Positions 1-7,667 of a stretch of 57,977 nt of DNA are shown here, piece after piece. The notes beneath the pieces are model-generated. The model ran no database searches. It was given only the letters and a program-made list of their open reading frames with translations, and was not told where the DNA came from. The position numbers and the translations under genes were made by a program. The stretch lies in assembly GCA_016191115.1 (NCBI GenBank), contig JACPPG010000054.1:1-57977 (forward strand), given 5' to 3'. Positions within the stretch are counted from its first letter, which is position 1; the number at the start of each line of letters is the position of its first letter. Origin of the DNA: Planctomycetia bacterium (GTDB lineage: Bacteria; Planctomycetota; Planctomycetia; Pirellulales; JACPPG01).

Positions 1-1392
1 ATCCAGCAGCCGCACGGTGCTCGCCGTGACCGACGTTGGATCGAGCGCTTCGCTGAACGTCACGGTGATCGGTGCACTGGCCGCCACGTTCGTCGCACCG
101 CCGGCCGGAGTGAAGCCCGTTACGGTCGGCGCCGCGGTGTCGACCGGCGTAACGTTGACGGTGATCGTGTTGGCTGACGGATCGAGATCGACGCCGCCAC
201 CCGCCGTGCCGCCGTCGTCCTCGACCTGGAACGTGAAGGTAGCGTAGGCTGTGCCGCTGGCACCGGCGGCGGGCGTGAATCGCAGCTTGCCCGCCGCGAT
301 ATCGGCCGCCGCGATGAATTGTCCGGCCGCGACGAGCGATCCATTGTCGGTGAGCGTGCCTGCCGTGGGCAGCGTCGCGATCTTGACCGCCAGCAAGTTG
401 TCAGGGGGCGCGTCAGCCGGATCGCTGAAGCCGAAATCGCTCGTGGCCAGCGTGTAGGGGGAGTTCTCGAGCGTCGTGACCGTGCCGTTGGCTCCGGCCG
501 GAGCATGGTTGACCGCGCCCACCGTTTGCAGAATCTGATCCCGGTAGACCGACAGGTCGGCAATGTACGTCGTGTTGCCAAACACCGACGTGCCAAACGG
601 CTGCCCGGCGTAGGTGCTGATCGCGAACATCACGCCGACCAGCTCCCAGTTGCCGGTCGACGCGTTCTTGTGAAAGACCGCGCCACCGGAATCGCCCGAC
701 GCGCCTTGCGCTTCATTCGGAGTATTGGCGGTGAACGACGTCGTGAAGGCCAGTTCCGAGTTGGTCTGCACGCCCTGCGGCACGTTCACCGTGTCGATGG
801 TGTTCGTGCCCCAGCGGATGCTCTGCGTGGCGGCCCAGATGTAGCCGTCGTAGGTCGATGGCGTGGCCGAGGGGGCCCAGGCGGACGTCCAATAGGCCTC
901 GCTTGGCTGGCGGTCGCGGCCATGCCCTATCATCGTCACGTTCCAGCCGACGGCGGGCGGAGCACTGCCGATCGCGAGCGAAGGGAGGCCAGGCGATGCG
1001 TCGATCCGGTAGAGGATCAGATCCGTGTATTGCGTCCAGCCGGCGCCGGCCGGGTTGGTGAGCTGCACCGTCGTGCCGGCGACGGCGTTGTACCACACGT
1101 CGTTGAACAGCACGCCGCCGGCGCTGACGTGGTTGGCGGTCAGCACCCAGCCGTTGCCCAGATAGATGCCGGTGCCGCTGCCGCGCGTGCCGACGTTGGC
1201 GAAGCCGGGATCGTCCGGCGGAGCGGTCGTGTTTCCGTCGCCCGTGCCGCCGGCGACGATCGACAGCATGGCCCGTTCTTCGAGCGGCTCGACCCGCAGG
1301 AGGCGTCGACGCGGAGGCGAGCGGCGCGGCGACCGATGGCCGTCGCGCGTCGCGCGAGCGCAGCGCAACTCGTGCAGCCACCAGAGGAGCAT
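1..1392 (-). CDS. Exported trypsin-like serine protease with Ig-like repeats (3' part cut off by window edge)
   Basis: The reading frame is open from an ATG at 1392 to the window edge, so only the first 464 residues are visible. Residues 33-44 read RVEPLEERAMLS, which matches the LEPR-XLL-type N-terminal motif of large exported planctomycete proteins. A trypsin-like domain follows, with candidate catalytic residues His88 (LTANHV), Asp124 (YTDLILYRI) and Ser235 (GDSGGAVF). From about residue 265 the sequence turns into cadherin/Big-type repeats (TLENSPYTLATSDFGFSDP; PTVTGFTPAGGATNV; TFSEALDPTSVTASTVRLLD). The likely role is a secreted or surface-bound protease. Domain assignment comes from motifs only. 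The substrate is unknown, and the missing C-terminus may hold further repeats or a dockerin-like end. Confidence 0.8.
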   Translation of the reverse strand, partial: MLLWWLHELRCARATRDGHRSPRRSPPRRRLLRVEPLEERAMLSIVAGGTGDGNTTAPPDDPGFANVGTRGSGTGIYLGNGWVLTANHVSAGGVLFNDVWYNAVAGTTVQLTNPAGAGWTQYTDLILYRIDASPGLPSLAIGSAPPAVGWNVTMIGHGRDRQPSEAYWTSAWAPSATPSTYDGYIWAATQSIRWGTNTIDTVNVPQGVQTNSELAFTTSFTANTPNEAQGASGDSGGAVFHKNASTGNWELVGVMFAISTYAGQPFGTSVFGNTTYIADLSVYRDQILQTVGAVNHAPAGANGTVTTLENSPYTLATSDFGFSDPADAPPDNLLAVKIATLPTAGTLTDNGSLVAAGQFIAAADIAAGKLRFTPAAGASGTAYATFTFQVEDDGGTAGGGVDLDPSANTITVNVTPVDTAAPTVTGFTPAGGATNVAASAPITVTFSEALDPTSVTASTVRLLD

Positions 1393-1673
1393 GGCGCACC
1401 TTTTCGGTAGTTCGATTCGTGCGACTGAACGTCGGGGACGGGACTTCCACCCTCTTTGGTGGAAGGCGTGGGAACGGAATCAGATCGATTCAAGCCGTGC
1501 GCAAGTGCCTAGACCGCGGCGGCGCCCGGCTTGCCGATCCCACCATTGAAACAAATAGCTCGCGGCTGGGGCCTCGGCGCACGAGTGGCCAATTTGGCCG
1601 GCGCTTGGGTGGGGCTGATGCCGCGGAGCCAAGCCATTTGTTCGGATGGTCCGGCTTGGGTGGGGAAATCGCC
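1393..1673. other. Divergent intergenic region with one hairpin
   Basis: This stretch separates the minus-strand protease from the R1-A repeat. A perfect 8-bp stem (CTTCCACC/GGTGGAAG, six-base loop) lies at 1444-1465, 52 bases upstream of the protease start. The dodecamer GCTTGGGTGGGG occurs twice, near 1602 and 1654. No open frame here resembles a protein, and no convincing -35/-10 pair was seen. Confidence 0.4.
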
Positions 1674-1830
1674 CAGGGCCGTTCACAGATTCAAGCTTGC
1701 CGGCGGTGCACCGGCGGGAAAACGGGACAGGCACCGAGACGCAACGTTGGTCTGAAAGGACTTGCGCTGTTTATGCTCGGAGCCAGTCCCATTTTCCCGC
1801 CTCGCCATTTTGAAAAACAGAATGACCCTG
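1674..1830 (+). repeat. R1 repeat, copy A (157 bp, MITE/REP-like, intact)
   Basis: The element begins CAGGGCCGTTC and ends GAATGACCCTG, giving imperfect 11-bp terminal inverted repeats. It is flanked on both sides by GGAAATCGCC (1664-1673 and 1831-1840), which looks like a 10-bp target duplication. Inside is an inverted pair of REP-like motifs: GGGACAGGCACCGAG facing CTCGGAGCCAGTCCC. Three further copies occur at 5298, 15474 and 44959. It has no coding capacity. An open frame starting at 1762 inside the repeat runs into the downstream hydrolase but is not its likely start. Confidence 0.85.
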
Positions 1831-1977
1831 GGAAATCGCCGGCGCACAATGCCCGTTAGCCAGGTCCTGCGAGATACTACGGGGTCCGGTAGAGTCGTCT
1901 GTCGCACGCCAAACGGGCCTATAGTTATGAGTCGTCTCCAACCGCGGGCAACGCGTACCTTTGCGAACGGTGCCGAC

Positions 1978-3567
1978 ATGGAAACTTTGCGCCCATGGCT
2001 CGTGGCGACTGTCGTTTTCAGCGCTCCGTTTGCTCACGCGCCGGCTACGCTCGCCGCCGCGGATTCCGCGCCCGCCGCCGTCACCCCTGTGCAAATCAAG
2101 GCAGCCGTCGCCCAAATCGAGAAGCTTGCCGAGCAGACGTTGAAATCGACGGGCGTGCCGGGCATTGCCATTGCCATCGTCTACAAGGACGACGACGTGC
2201 TGTTGCGCGGCTTTGGCGTCCGCGAGGCGGGCAAGACTGACCGGATCGACGCCGACACCGTCTTTCAGCTCGCCAGCGTGTCCAAACCGATCACCACGAC
2301 GGTGCTCGCGGCACTTGTGGGCGAAGGCCTGATCGACTGGGACGACCGCGTGATCGACCGTGACCCGAACTTTCGCCTGTTCGATCCGTGGGCCACGCGC
2401 GAACTGCGGCTGCGCGACCTGCTCTGTCACCGCAGCAGCCTACCCGACCACGGCGGAGACCTGTTGGAAGACATGGGCTACAGCCGTGACGAGATCCTGT
2501 ATCGCCTGCGCTACCAGACACCGGCCAGCAGCTTCCGCTCGCAGTACGCCTACACGAATTTTGGCTTCACCGAAGCCGCCATCGCCGCCACCAAGGCCGT
2601 CCGGCGCAGGGGGGCCGGTTCGCCTGCGGCATGGGAAGACCTCGCCGCCGAGAAGCTGTATCGCCCACTGGGCATGAAGTCGACCAGCTCTCGCTACGAC
2701 GATTTCGCCAAGACCGCGAACCGCGCGCATTTGCACGTGCCGGTCGAGGGCCATTGGGTCGCGAAAAACGTCCGCCAGCCCGACGCCCAGTCGCCGGCCG
2801 GCGGCGTCAGCTCGACCTTGCGGGATCTGACCCACTGGATGCGGCTGCAACTCGACGGCGGCAAGTGCGGCGGGCGACAGCTCGTCGACGCCGCGGCGCT
2901 CGCAGAAACCCACCGCCGGCAAATCACGATCGGCTTCGACCCCGCGACCAACCGGGCCTCGTTCTACGGGCTGGGCTGGAACATCGGCACCGACCACGGC
3001 GGGCGGGCGTTCTGGCGGCACTCGGGCGGTTTCGCTCTGGGGATGCGCAGCGAGGTCACCTTGCTCCCCTCCGAGGGGGTCGGCATCGTGGTGCTCTCGA
3101 ACGCCGCGCCGACCGGCGTGCCGGAAGGGATCACGGAGAGCTTTTTCGACTTCCTTTTGGAGGACAAGCTGTCGCGGGACTGGGTCAAGTTCGCAAACCA
3201 GATGTTCGCCGAAGAAGTGAAGCGCGAGCTGGGAGCGGAAACGGACTACAGCCGGCAGCCGGAACAGACGACGCCGGCGTTGCCGTTGGCCGCATATGCC
3301 GGCACCTATCGCAATGCGTACTTCGGCGATATCGAGATCGCTGACGAGAAGGGCAAGCCCGTGCTGCGGCTCGGCCCTCGGAAGATGCCGTTCGCCCTGC
3401 GTCACTGGGACCGCGACACGTTCATCTATCAGCCGACGGGCGAATCGGCCGGCGGGCCAAGCGGGGTGCGTTTCTCAATCGGGCCGGATCAAACGGCGGC
3501 GAGCGTCCTGATCGAGAACCTGAACGTGCACGAGATGGGGACGTTCGAGCGGCGCGTGGCGGAGTGA
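1978..3567 (+). CDS. Serine hydrolase, class C beta-lactamase/penicillin-binding fold, exported
   Basis: This 529-residue protein has the three signatures of the class C beta-lactamase/esterase family. They are SxxK at Ser100-Lys103 (SVSK), YxN at Tyr192-Asn194 (YTN) and HxG at His348-Gly350 (HSG). Residues 436-520 (AAYAGTYRNAYFGDIEIADE onward) match the DUF3471-type C-terminal domain often fused to these enzymes. The ATG at 1978 was chosen because it places a signal peptide (METLRPWLVATVVFSAPFAHA) at the N-terminus; the open frame extends upstream to 1762, but that part lies in the R1 repeat. Likely roles are D-aminopeptidase, esterase or peptidoglycan-related hydrolysis in the periplasm. 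True beta-lactamase activity cannot be inferred. R1-A lies 147 bases upstream. Confidence 0.88.
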   Translation: METLRPWLVATVVFSAPFAHAPATLAAADSAPAAVTPVQIKAAVAQIEKLAEQTLKSTGVPGIAIAIVYKDDDVLLRGFGVREAGKTDRIDADTVFQLASVSKPITTTVLAALVGEGLIDWDDRVIDRDPNFRLFDPWATRELRLRDLLCHRSSLPDHGGDLLEDMGYSRDEILYRLRYQTPASSFRSQYAYTNFGFTEAAIAATKAVRRRGAGSPAAWEDLAAEKLYRPLGMKSTSSRYDDFAKTANRAHLHVPVEGHWVAKNVRQPDAQSPAGGVSSTLRDLTHWMRLQLDGGKCGGRQLVDAAALAETHRRQITIGFDPATNRASFYGLGWNIGTDHGGRAFWRHSGGFALGMRSEVTLLPSEGVGIVVLSNAAPTGVPEGITESFFDFLLEDKLSRDWVKFANQMFAEEVKRELGAETDYSRQPEQTTPALPLAAYAGTYRNAYFGDIEIADEKGKPVLRLGPRKMPFALRHWDRDTFIYQPTGESAGGPSGVRFSIGPDQTAASVLIENLNVHEMGTFERRVAE

Positions 3568-3742
3568 AACACGACGTCAAGCCGGCCGGACCCGAGCCTC
3601 GCTCTTCAGAAAATCACGGATCGCTCACAAAGCCCAAACAGATCGAGGCTATCGTCGCCGGGTTAGATACTTTCGCGAAGCGGGAACCGCGAACGGGGCA
3701 AGTCTTGCTGGCAATCGAACCCTCGCGCGGGGGGACTGAACC

Positions 3743-4891
3743 ATGACCGAAGGGTCCCACTCGGCAACCACGTCGTCGTTCCCGGGCGGGAATTTGGGAT
3801 CCGGCCGGACCGCCAGCCGCGCCTTGCGCGTTGCCCTCTATGGCTGCCTTGTTGGTGCCGTCGGGATTCTGGCATATAGCCAACACCGCGCCATGCAGGA
3901 AAGGGCCGACTTGCAGGTGGCGCAAAGTCGGCTCGTCGCGCAGCACGGTTTGCTTCAGCCAGCGCGAAAACGGTTGGCGCCCGAATACTCCGACAAGGAC
4001 GGCGGGTTTTTGGCGGACCCGCCGGTCGATCCGCGGCAATGGTTCGATCCCGACACGCTCGTCTTAGCCTACTATAAGGACGCCGAGGTCGAAACGCAGC
4101 CGGTCGACTGGGAAGGATTTCAAGTCCACCTGTCCCAGGCGACGGGCAGGAAGATCGCCGGCCAGGAGTATCTGAACAGCGCTGACGAGGTCGATGCCAT
4201 CAAAGCGGGCGCGATCCAGCTCGTGGCGCTGCACGCCGCGGACACGCCTTACCTTGTGAACAACGCCGGATTCATTCCTGTCGCCGTTCTGGGAACCGCG
4301 GAGGGCGCGCACGGGAACCACCTGGTCATTGCCGTCGCCGCCAAGAGCGACATCAAGACGTTGGCCGACATTCGCGGGCGCACGCTTACATGCACCGTAC
4401 CCGATTCCATTACAGGTTACCGGGCGGCCATCGCCGTGCTATGGCAAGAAGCCGGCATACGCCCCGATGTGGATTACGCGATTCATTTCTCGCACGGGCA
4501 GAAACGGTCGGTGCTCGGCGTGGCAGCCGGCGACTTTGAGGTCGCCGCGCTTTCGGACGACAAGCTGCAGACCATGCTCAAGAAAGGAACCGTCCAGGCA
4601 TCGGACTATCGCATCATCCATGAGTCGCAGGTCATCCCGCGCCTGACGATCGGTTACGTCTACAACCTGAAGCCGGACTTGGCTGCCCAGGTCGTCGCGG
4701 CCGCGTTGTCTTTCGCGAATGAAGAGGGCGCTACCGAGGAGTCGACCGGCGCCCCGATGCGATTCTTTGCGATCGACTACAAAAAGGATTTTGAGTTCGT
4801 TCGCAGAATCGACGACTCCTTCGATCCGCGCGTTCACAAGCGGCCGCGGGAGAAGCCGACGCCCGCGCCAGCCGGAAACCCGGCGGAGTAA
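3743..4891 (+). CDS. Membrane-anchored PhnD/SsuA-like periplasmic binding protein
   Basis: The 382-residue product has one N-terminal membrane segment at about residues 29-46 (ALRVALYGCLVGAVGILAYS), a coiled linker, and a type 2 periplasmic-binding fold. Recognisable parts are LVLAYYKDAE, the helix FQVHLSQATGRKIAGQEY, and the PhnD/TAXI-like central stretch (KTLADIRGRTLTCTVPDSIT, then HFSHGQKRSVLGVAAGDFEV). This resembles ABC-type phosphate/phosphonate substrate-binding components. No permease or ATPase gene is adjacent, so it may act as a stand-alone sensor or scavenger. The ATG at 3743 follows a G-rich stretch but no clear Shine-Dalgarno sequence. The ligand is unknown, and the C-terminus is a short Pro-rich tail. 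Confidence 0.75.
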   Translation: MTEGSHSATTSSFPGGNLGSGRTASRALRVALYGCLVGAVGILAYSQHRAMQERADLQVAQSRLVAQHGLLQPARKRLAPEYSDKDGGFLADPPVDPRQWFDPDTLVLAYYKDAEVETQPVDWEGFQVHLSQATGRKIAGQEYLNSADEVDAIKAGAIQLVALHAADTPYLVNNAGFIPVAVLGTAEGAHGNHLVIAVAAKSDIKTLADIRGRTLTCTVPDSITGYRAAIAVLWQEAGIRPDVDYAIHFSHGQKRSVLGVAAGDFEVAALSDDKLQTMLKKGTVQASDYRIIHESQVIPRLTIGYVYNLKPDLAAQVVAAALSFANEEGATEESTGAPMRFFAIDYKKDFEFVRRIDDSFDPRVHKRPREKPTPAPAGNPAE

Positions 4892-5165
4892 AAGGTCGGG
4901 CTGCGGAATCTCACCCGCCATTGCGCAACGAATCGACCCTGCTGCAAGAAAAGTCCGGCTCCTGTCAAATGATCTACCCGCGCGGGCGTGCCCGCCGTTC
5001 TTTGCGGCGCTTCAGGCCAAAGCAGCGTGCGCGAACTCCCAGGAGACGCTCCTGACACCTGGGCATGATTCGGCACCCTCTCAGGCGGGGGTATTTTGGC
5101 CAGGCTGGCACCGGGACCATGACACAAAGGGCCGCAAGGACGCCCCGCCGGCTCCGATTCCCCCC

Positions 5166-5288
5166 AGGACAACTGCAAACTCCTGGAAGAGGGGGTCAGG
5201 CACATTTTTCGGGGAGAACGTCTTGGGAAGAATTGAAAACCGTTTGCGCCGAAAAATGAGCCAGGCCCCGGACTTTGCAGTTCTCCTG
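5166..5288 (+). repeat. R2 repeat, copy B (about 123 bp, inverted-repeat ends, 10-bp flanking repeat)
   Basis: The ends are CAGGACAACTGCAAACTCC and GGACTTTGCAGTTCTCCTG, an imperfect 19-bp terminal inverted repeat. CGATTCCCCC flanks the element (5155-5164 and 5289-5298) and looks like a target duplication. The arms GGGGTCAGGCACATTTTTCG and, on the other strand, GGGGCCTGGCTCATTTTTCG can fold into one long hairpin. The 274 bases between the upstream gene and this element (4892-5165) show no gene. Confidence 0.8.
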
Positions 5289-5297
5289 CGATTCCCC

Positions 5298-5447
5298 CAG
5301 GGCCATCCTGTTTTTCAAAATGGCGAGGCGGGAAAATGGGACTGGCTCCGAGCATAAACAGCGCAAGCCCTTTCAGACCAACGTTTCGTCTCGGTGCCTG
5401 TCCCACTTTCCCGCCGGTGCGCCGCCGGCAAGCTTGAATCTGTGAAC
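5298..5447 (-). repeat. R1 repeat, copy B (reverse orientation, one end degenerate)
   Basis: Reads as the reverse complement of R1-A/R1-D. The left end CAGGGCCATCC is intact. The right end stops matching after CTTGAATCTGTGAAC (5447); the last seven bases of the consensus terminus (GGCCCTG) are replaced. No target duplication is visible for this copy. It lies directly next to R2-B, forming an R2-R1 compound, and ends 12 bases before the first gene of the metal-efflux operon, so any promoter for that gene lies in or beyond the repeat. Confidence 0.82.
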
Positions 5448-5459
5448 AAGGTTTCGGCG

Positions 5460-5864
5460 ATGCAATGGCTGTTTGCTATCTGCTTGTCGGCACAGATGCT
5501 CATCCATGCGATGCTTGGATGCTGCTGGCATCACGTGCATGACTGCACGCGATGCAAGCTGCAAGCGGCGCCCGCGGCCGAAAAAATGGCTTCGTGCTGC
5601 CGCCATGAGCACGCGCCGCAACCCGCGAGCGTTCCCTGCACGCCGCGCGATTGCCGATATGAATGTCAGGGAACGTGCGCCTTCGTGCCGGTTTCGAAGG
5701 TCCAAGTCGACCACGGGGCCCCGCGCGCGGCGCTGGACGTCGCGATTGTGCCTCAGACCTGCATCGCGTCGGTGGTGCAGCCGGGCTGGCTCGACGATGG
5801 TAGCACCGCGCCGGGTGGCGCCTCTCTGCGTCTGCACCTCGTCCATCAGATCCTGCTGATCTGA
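5460..5864 (+). CDS. Small exported Cys/His-rich protein of metal-efflux operon
   Basis: This 134-residue product starts with a hydrophobic signal-like segment (MQWLFAICLSAQMLIHAMLG). A Cys/His-rich stretch follows (CCWHHVHDCTRCK, CCRHEHA, CTPRDCRYECQGTC), and then a low-complexity tail. No enzyme motif is present. The composition and the position as first gene of a heavy-metal RND operon point to a periplasmic metal-binding or metal-sensing accessory protein; the role is inferred. The ATG at 5460 was chosen because upstream codons lie in the R1 repeat. A 111-base gap separates it from the adaptor gene. The family is not one I can name. Confidence 0.6.
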   Translation: MQWLFAICLSAQMLIHAMLGCCWHHVHDCTRCKLQAAPAAEKMASCCRHEHAPQPASVPCTPRDCRYECQGTCAFVPVSKVQVDHGAPRAALDVAIVPQTCIASVVQPGWLDDGSTAPGGASLRLHLVHQILLI

Positions 5865-5975
5865 TTCTTCGCGCGCGATTTCCCTCGGTGCCTGGCCTGA
5901 CGCTGCGCGCACGCAAGCCTGGACCGACGCGTCAGCCGTGCGCGCGATTATTCGTGTGTTTTGGAGACGTCTCGA

Positions 5976-7631
5976 ATGTCCACAATTCCACAGCGAACGA
6001 TTTCAGGAACTCAGCGAACCGTAGCGGGCTCGGCGGCTGCGCCGCAGGCAGACCCCGCGTTCCGCACGCGCCTGCTGCGCCGCCTGCGCGAGTCATTGAC
6101 GACGCTTGCCGTAGTGTCGGTCCTGGGCGCGCTGGCGTTTTGGGGCTACAAGTCCGACTGGACGCTGCCCAAGTTGTCGACCCTGCTCGGCCAAGGCACC
6201 GATGAAGTAGAGCAATGGTGCAAGGAACACAACGTCCCTGAAGCCATTGACATTGAATGCAATCGGAGCCTTGCGCAAGCTGCACCAGACTACGGTTGGT
6301 GCAAGGAACATGGCATCGCGGAGTGCCCGCTCGACCATCCGGAGGTCGCGCAGCTCAAGACGACGCCGCGCGTGACGCAAGAGGACTTTGATCGAGCCCG
6401 GCGAGCGCTGGCATTGCGGCCGCGCAAGGAGAACAATAGCCGCTGCAAGTCTCCAGACCGCCGCATCCAGTTTGCCTCGATCGAGGCCCTCGACAAGGTC
6501 GGCGTTGACATCGCCATCGTGCAGCGTCGCCTGATCGTCGAAGCCGTCGTCGCCAACGGCGAGGTCGTGTACGACGAAACACGAGCGGCGCACCTGGCGA
6601 GTCGCGTACCCGGCACGGTCTGGCGGGTCGAAAAGCAGGTGGGCGATCACGTTCGCAAGGGAGAGTTGCTCGCCCTCGTTGATGCCGCGGAGATCGGTCG
6701 GGCGAAGGCCGAGCTTTTGCAGGCCATCGCGCAGCGGCGATTGAAGCAGACGAACGTCGAGCGTCTCCGGCCGCTGGTGGCGGATGGTTCCATCCCGGAG
6801 CGGGATTTCCGAGAGAGCGACGCGGCCTTGCAGGAGGCCACCATACGCCTCGTCCAGGCTCAACAGCAGTTGGTCAACCTTGGCCTTTCCGTGCGCGCCT
6901 CGGATTTCGATGGACTGCCTACCGAGCAGATTGCCGAGCGGATTCAGTTCCTTGGCTTGCCATCGGACCTGGCCGCGGAACTGGCCGGCGATTCGACAAC
7001 GTCGAATCTGTTTCCGATACGTTCCCCGCTCGACGGAGTCGTCGTTGTTCGCAAGGTCGTCGCCGGAGAGGTCGTTGACACGAGCACGATGCTCTTCAGC
7101 GTCGCGGACGTTCGTCGCATGTGGCTGACCCTGGACGTGCGTCAGGATGACGCCAGGTTCCTCTCCTTGGGTCAGAAGGTCCTCTTCTTGCCCAGCGACA
7201 GCCACGACGAGCCGGAAGTGAATGGCACGCTGGCCTGGATCAGCACCGAGGCGGACGACCAGACCCGCACGGTAAAGGTCCGCGTGGACTTGCCGAACGA
7301 CGACGGGCGACTGCGCGCCAATACATTCGGGACGGGGCGAATCGTGCTCCGCGAGGAACCCGCTGCCATTGTCGTGCCTAGCGAGGCCGTCCACTGGGAT
7401 GGCGACTGCAACGTGGTGTTCGTCCGCGATAAAAACTTCCTCGACAAGGACTCGCCGAAGTTCTTCCACGTCCGCCAGGTCCGCGTCGGAGTCAAAGACG
7501 GCGACACGACGGAGATCATCGCGGGTCTCTTGCCCGGCGAGGTCATTGCCAGCAAGAACAGCGTTGTGCTCCAAGCGCAACTGCTGAAAAGCAACCTGGG
7601 CGCCGGGTGCGGTTGCGCCGACGGTCACTAG
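5976..7631 (+). CDS. czcB: CzcB-like periplasmic adaptor of HME-RND efflux pump with N-terminal metal-binding motifs
   Basis: The 551-residue product is a membrane-fusion protein that would link the inner-membrane RND pump to the outer-membrane channel. A membrane anchor spans about residues 40-57. A Cys/His-rich insert follows: WCKEHNVPEAIDIEC (Cys82, His85, Cys95) and WCKEHGIAECPLDH (Cys109, His112, Cys117, His121). The barrel-sandwich/lipoyl and alpha-hairpin domains start near residue 195 (LASRVPGTVWRVEKQVGDHV), and the beta-barrel and MP domains lie at about 330-540. The C-terminus ends GAGCGCADGH, a further probable metal ligand cluster. ATG 5976 was preferred over TTG 5961 because GGAG lies eight bases upstream. 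Family-typical adaptors are shorter (about 400 residues); the excess is the N-terminal insert. Confidence 0.88.
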   Translation: MSTIPQRTISGTQRTVAGSAAAPQADPAFRTRLLRRLRESLTTLAVVSVLGALAFWGYKSDWTLPKLSTLLGQGTDEVEQWCKEHNVPEAIDIECNRSLAQAAPDYGWCKEHGIAECPLDHPEVAQLKTTPRVTQEDFDRARRALALRPRKENNSRCKSPDRRIQFASIEALDKVGVDIAIVQRRLIVEAVVANGEVVYDETRAAHLASRVPGTVWRVEKQVGDHVRKGELLALVDAAEIGRAKAELLQAIAQRRLKQTNVERLRPLVADGSIPERDFRESDAALQEATIRLVQAQQQLVNLGLSVRASDFDGLPTEQIAERIQFLGLPSDLAAELAGDSTTSNLFPIRSPLDGVVVVRKVVAGEVVDTSTMLFSVADVRRMWLTLDVRQDDARFLSLGQKVLFLPSDSHDEPEVNGTLAWISTEADDQTRTVKVRVDLPNDDGRLRANTFGTGRIVLREEPAAIVVPSEAVHWDGDCNVVFVRDKNFLDKDSPKFFHVRQVRVGVKDGDTTEIIAGLLPGEVIASKNSVVLQAQLLKSNLGAGCGCADGH

Positions 7632-7667
7632 GAACAGGGAAGGTTCTAGCGCGACAGGAGCGCCGCC

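Noticed and set aside
713..1450. Arg-rich minus-strand frame of 245 residues overlapping the protease
   Set aside because: Different frame from the one that contains GDSGG and the Ig-like repeats; composition is that of a shadow.
3564..3746. 60-residue frame between the serine hydrolase and the PhnD-like gene
   Set aside because: Overlaps the previous gene's end and the next gene's ATG, starts with GTG without ribosome site, and has no recognisable feature.
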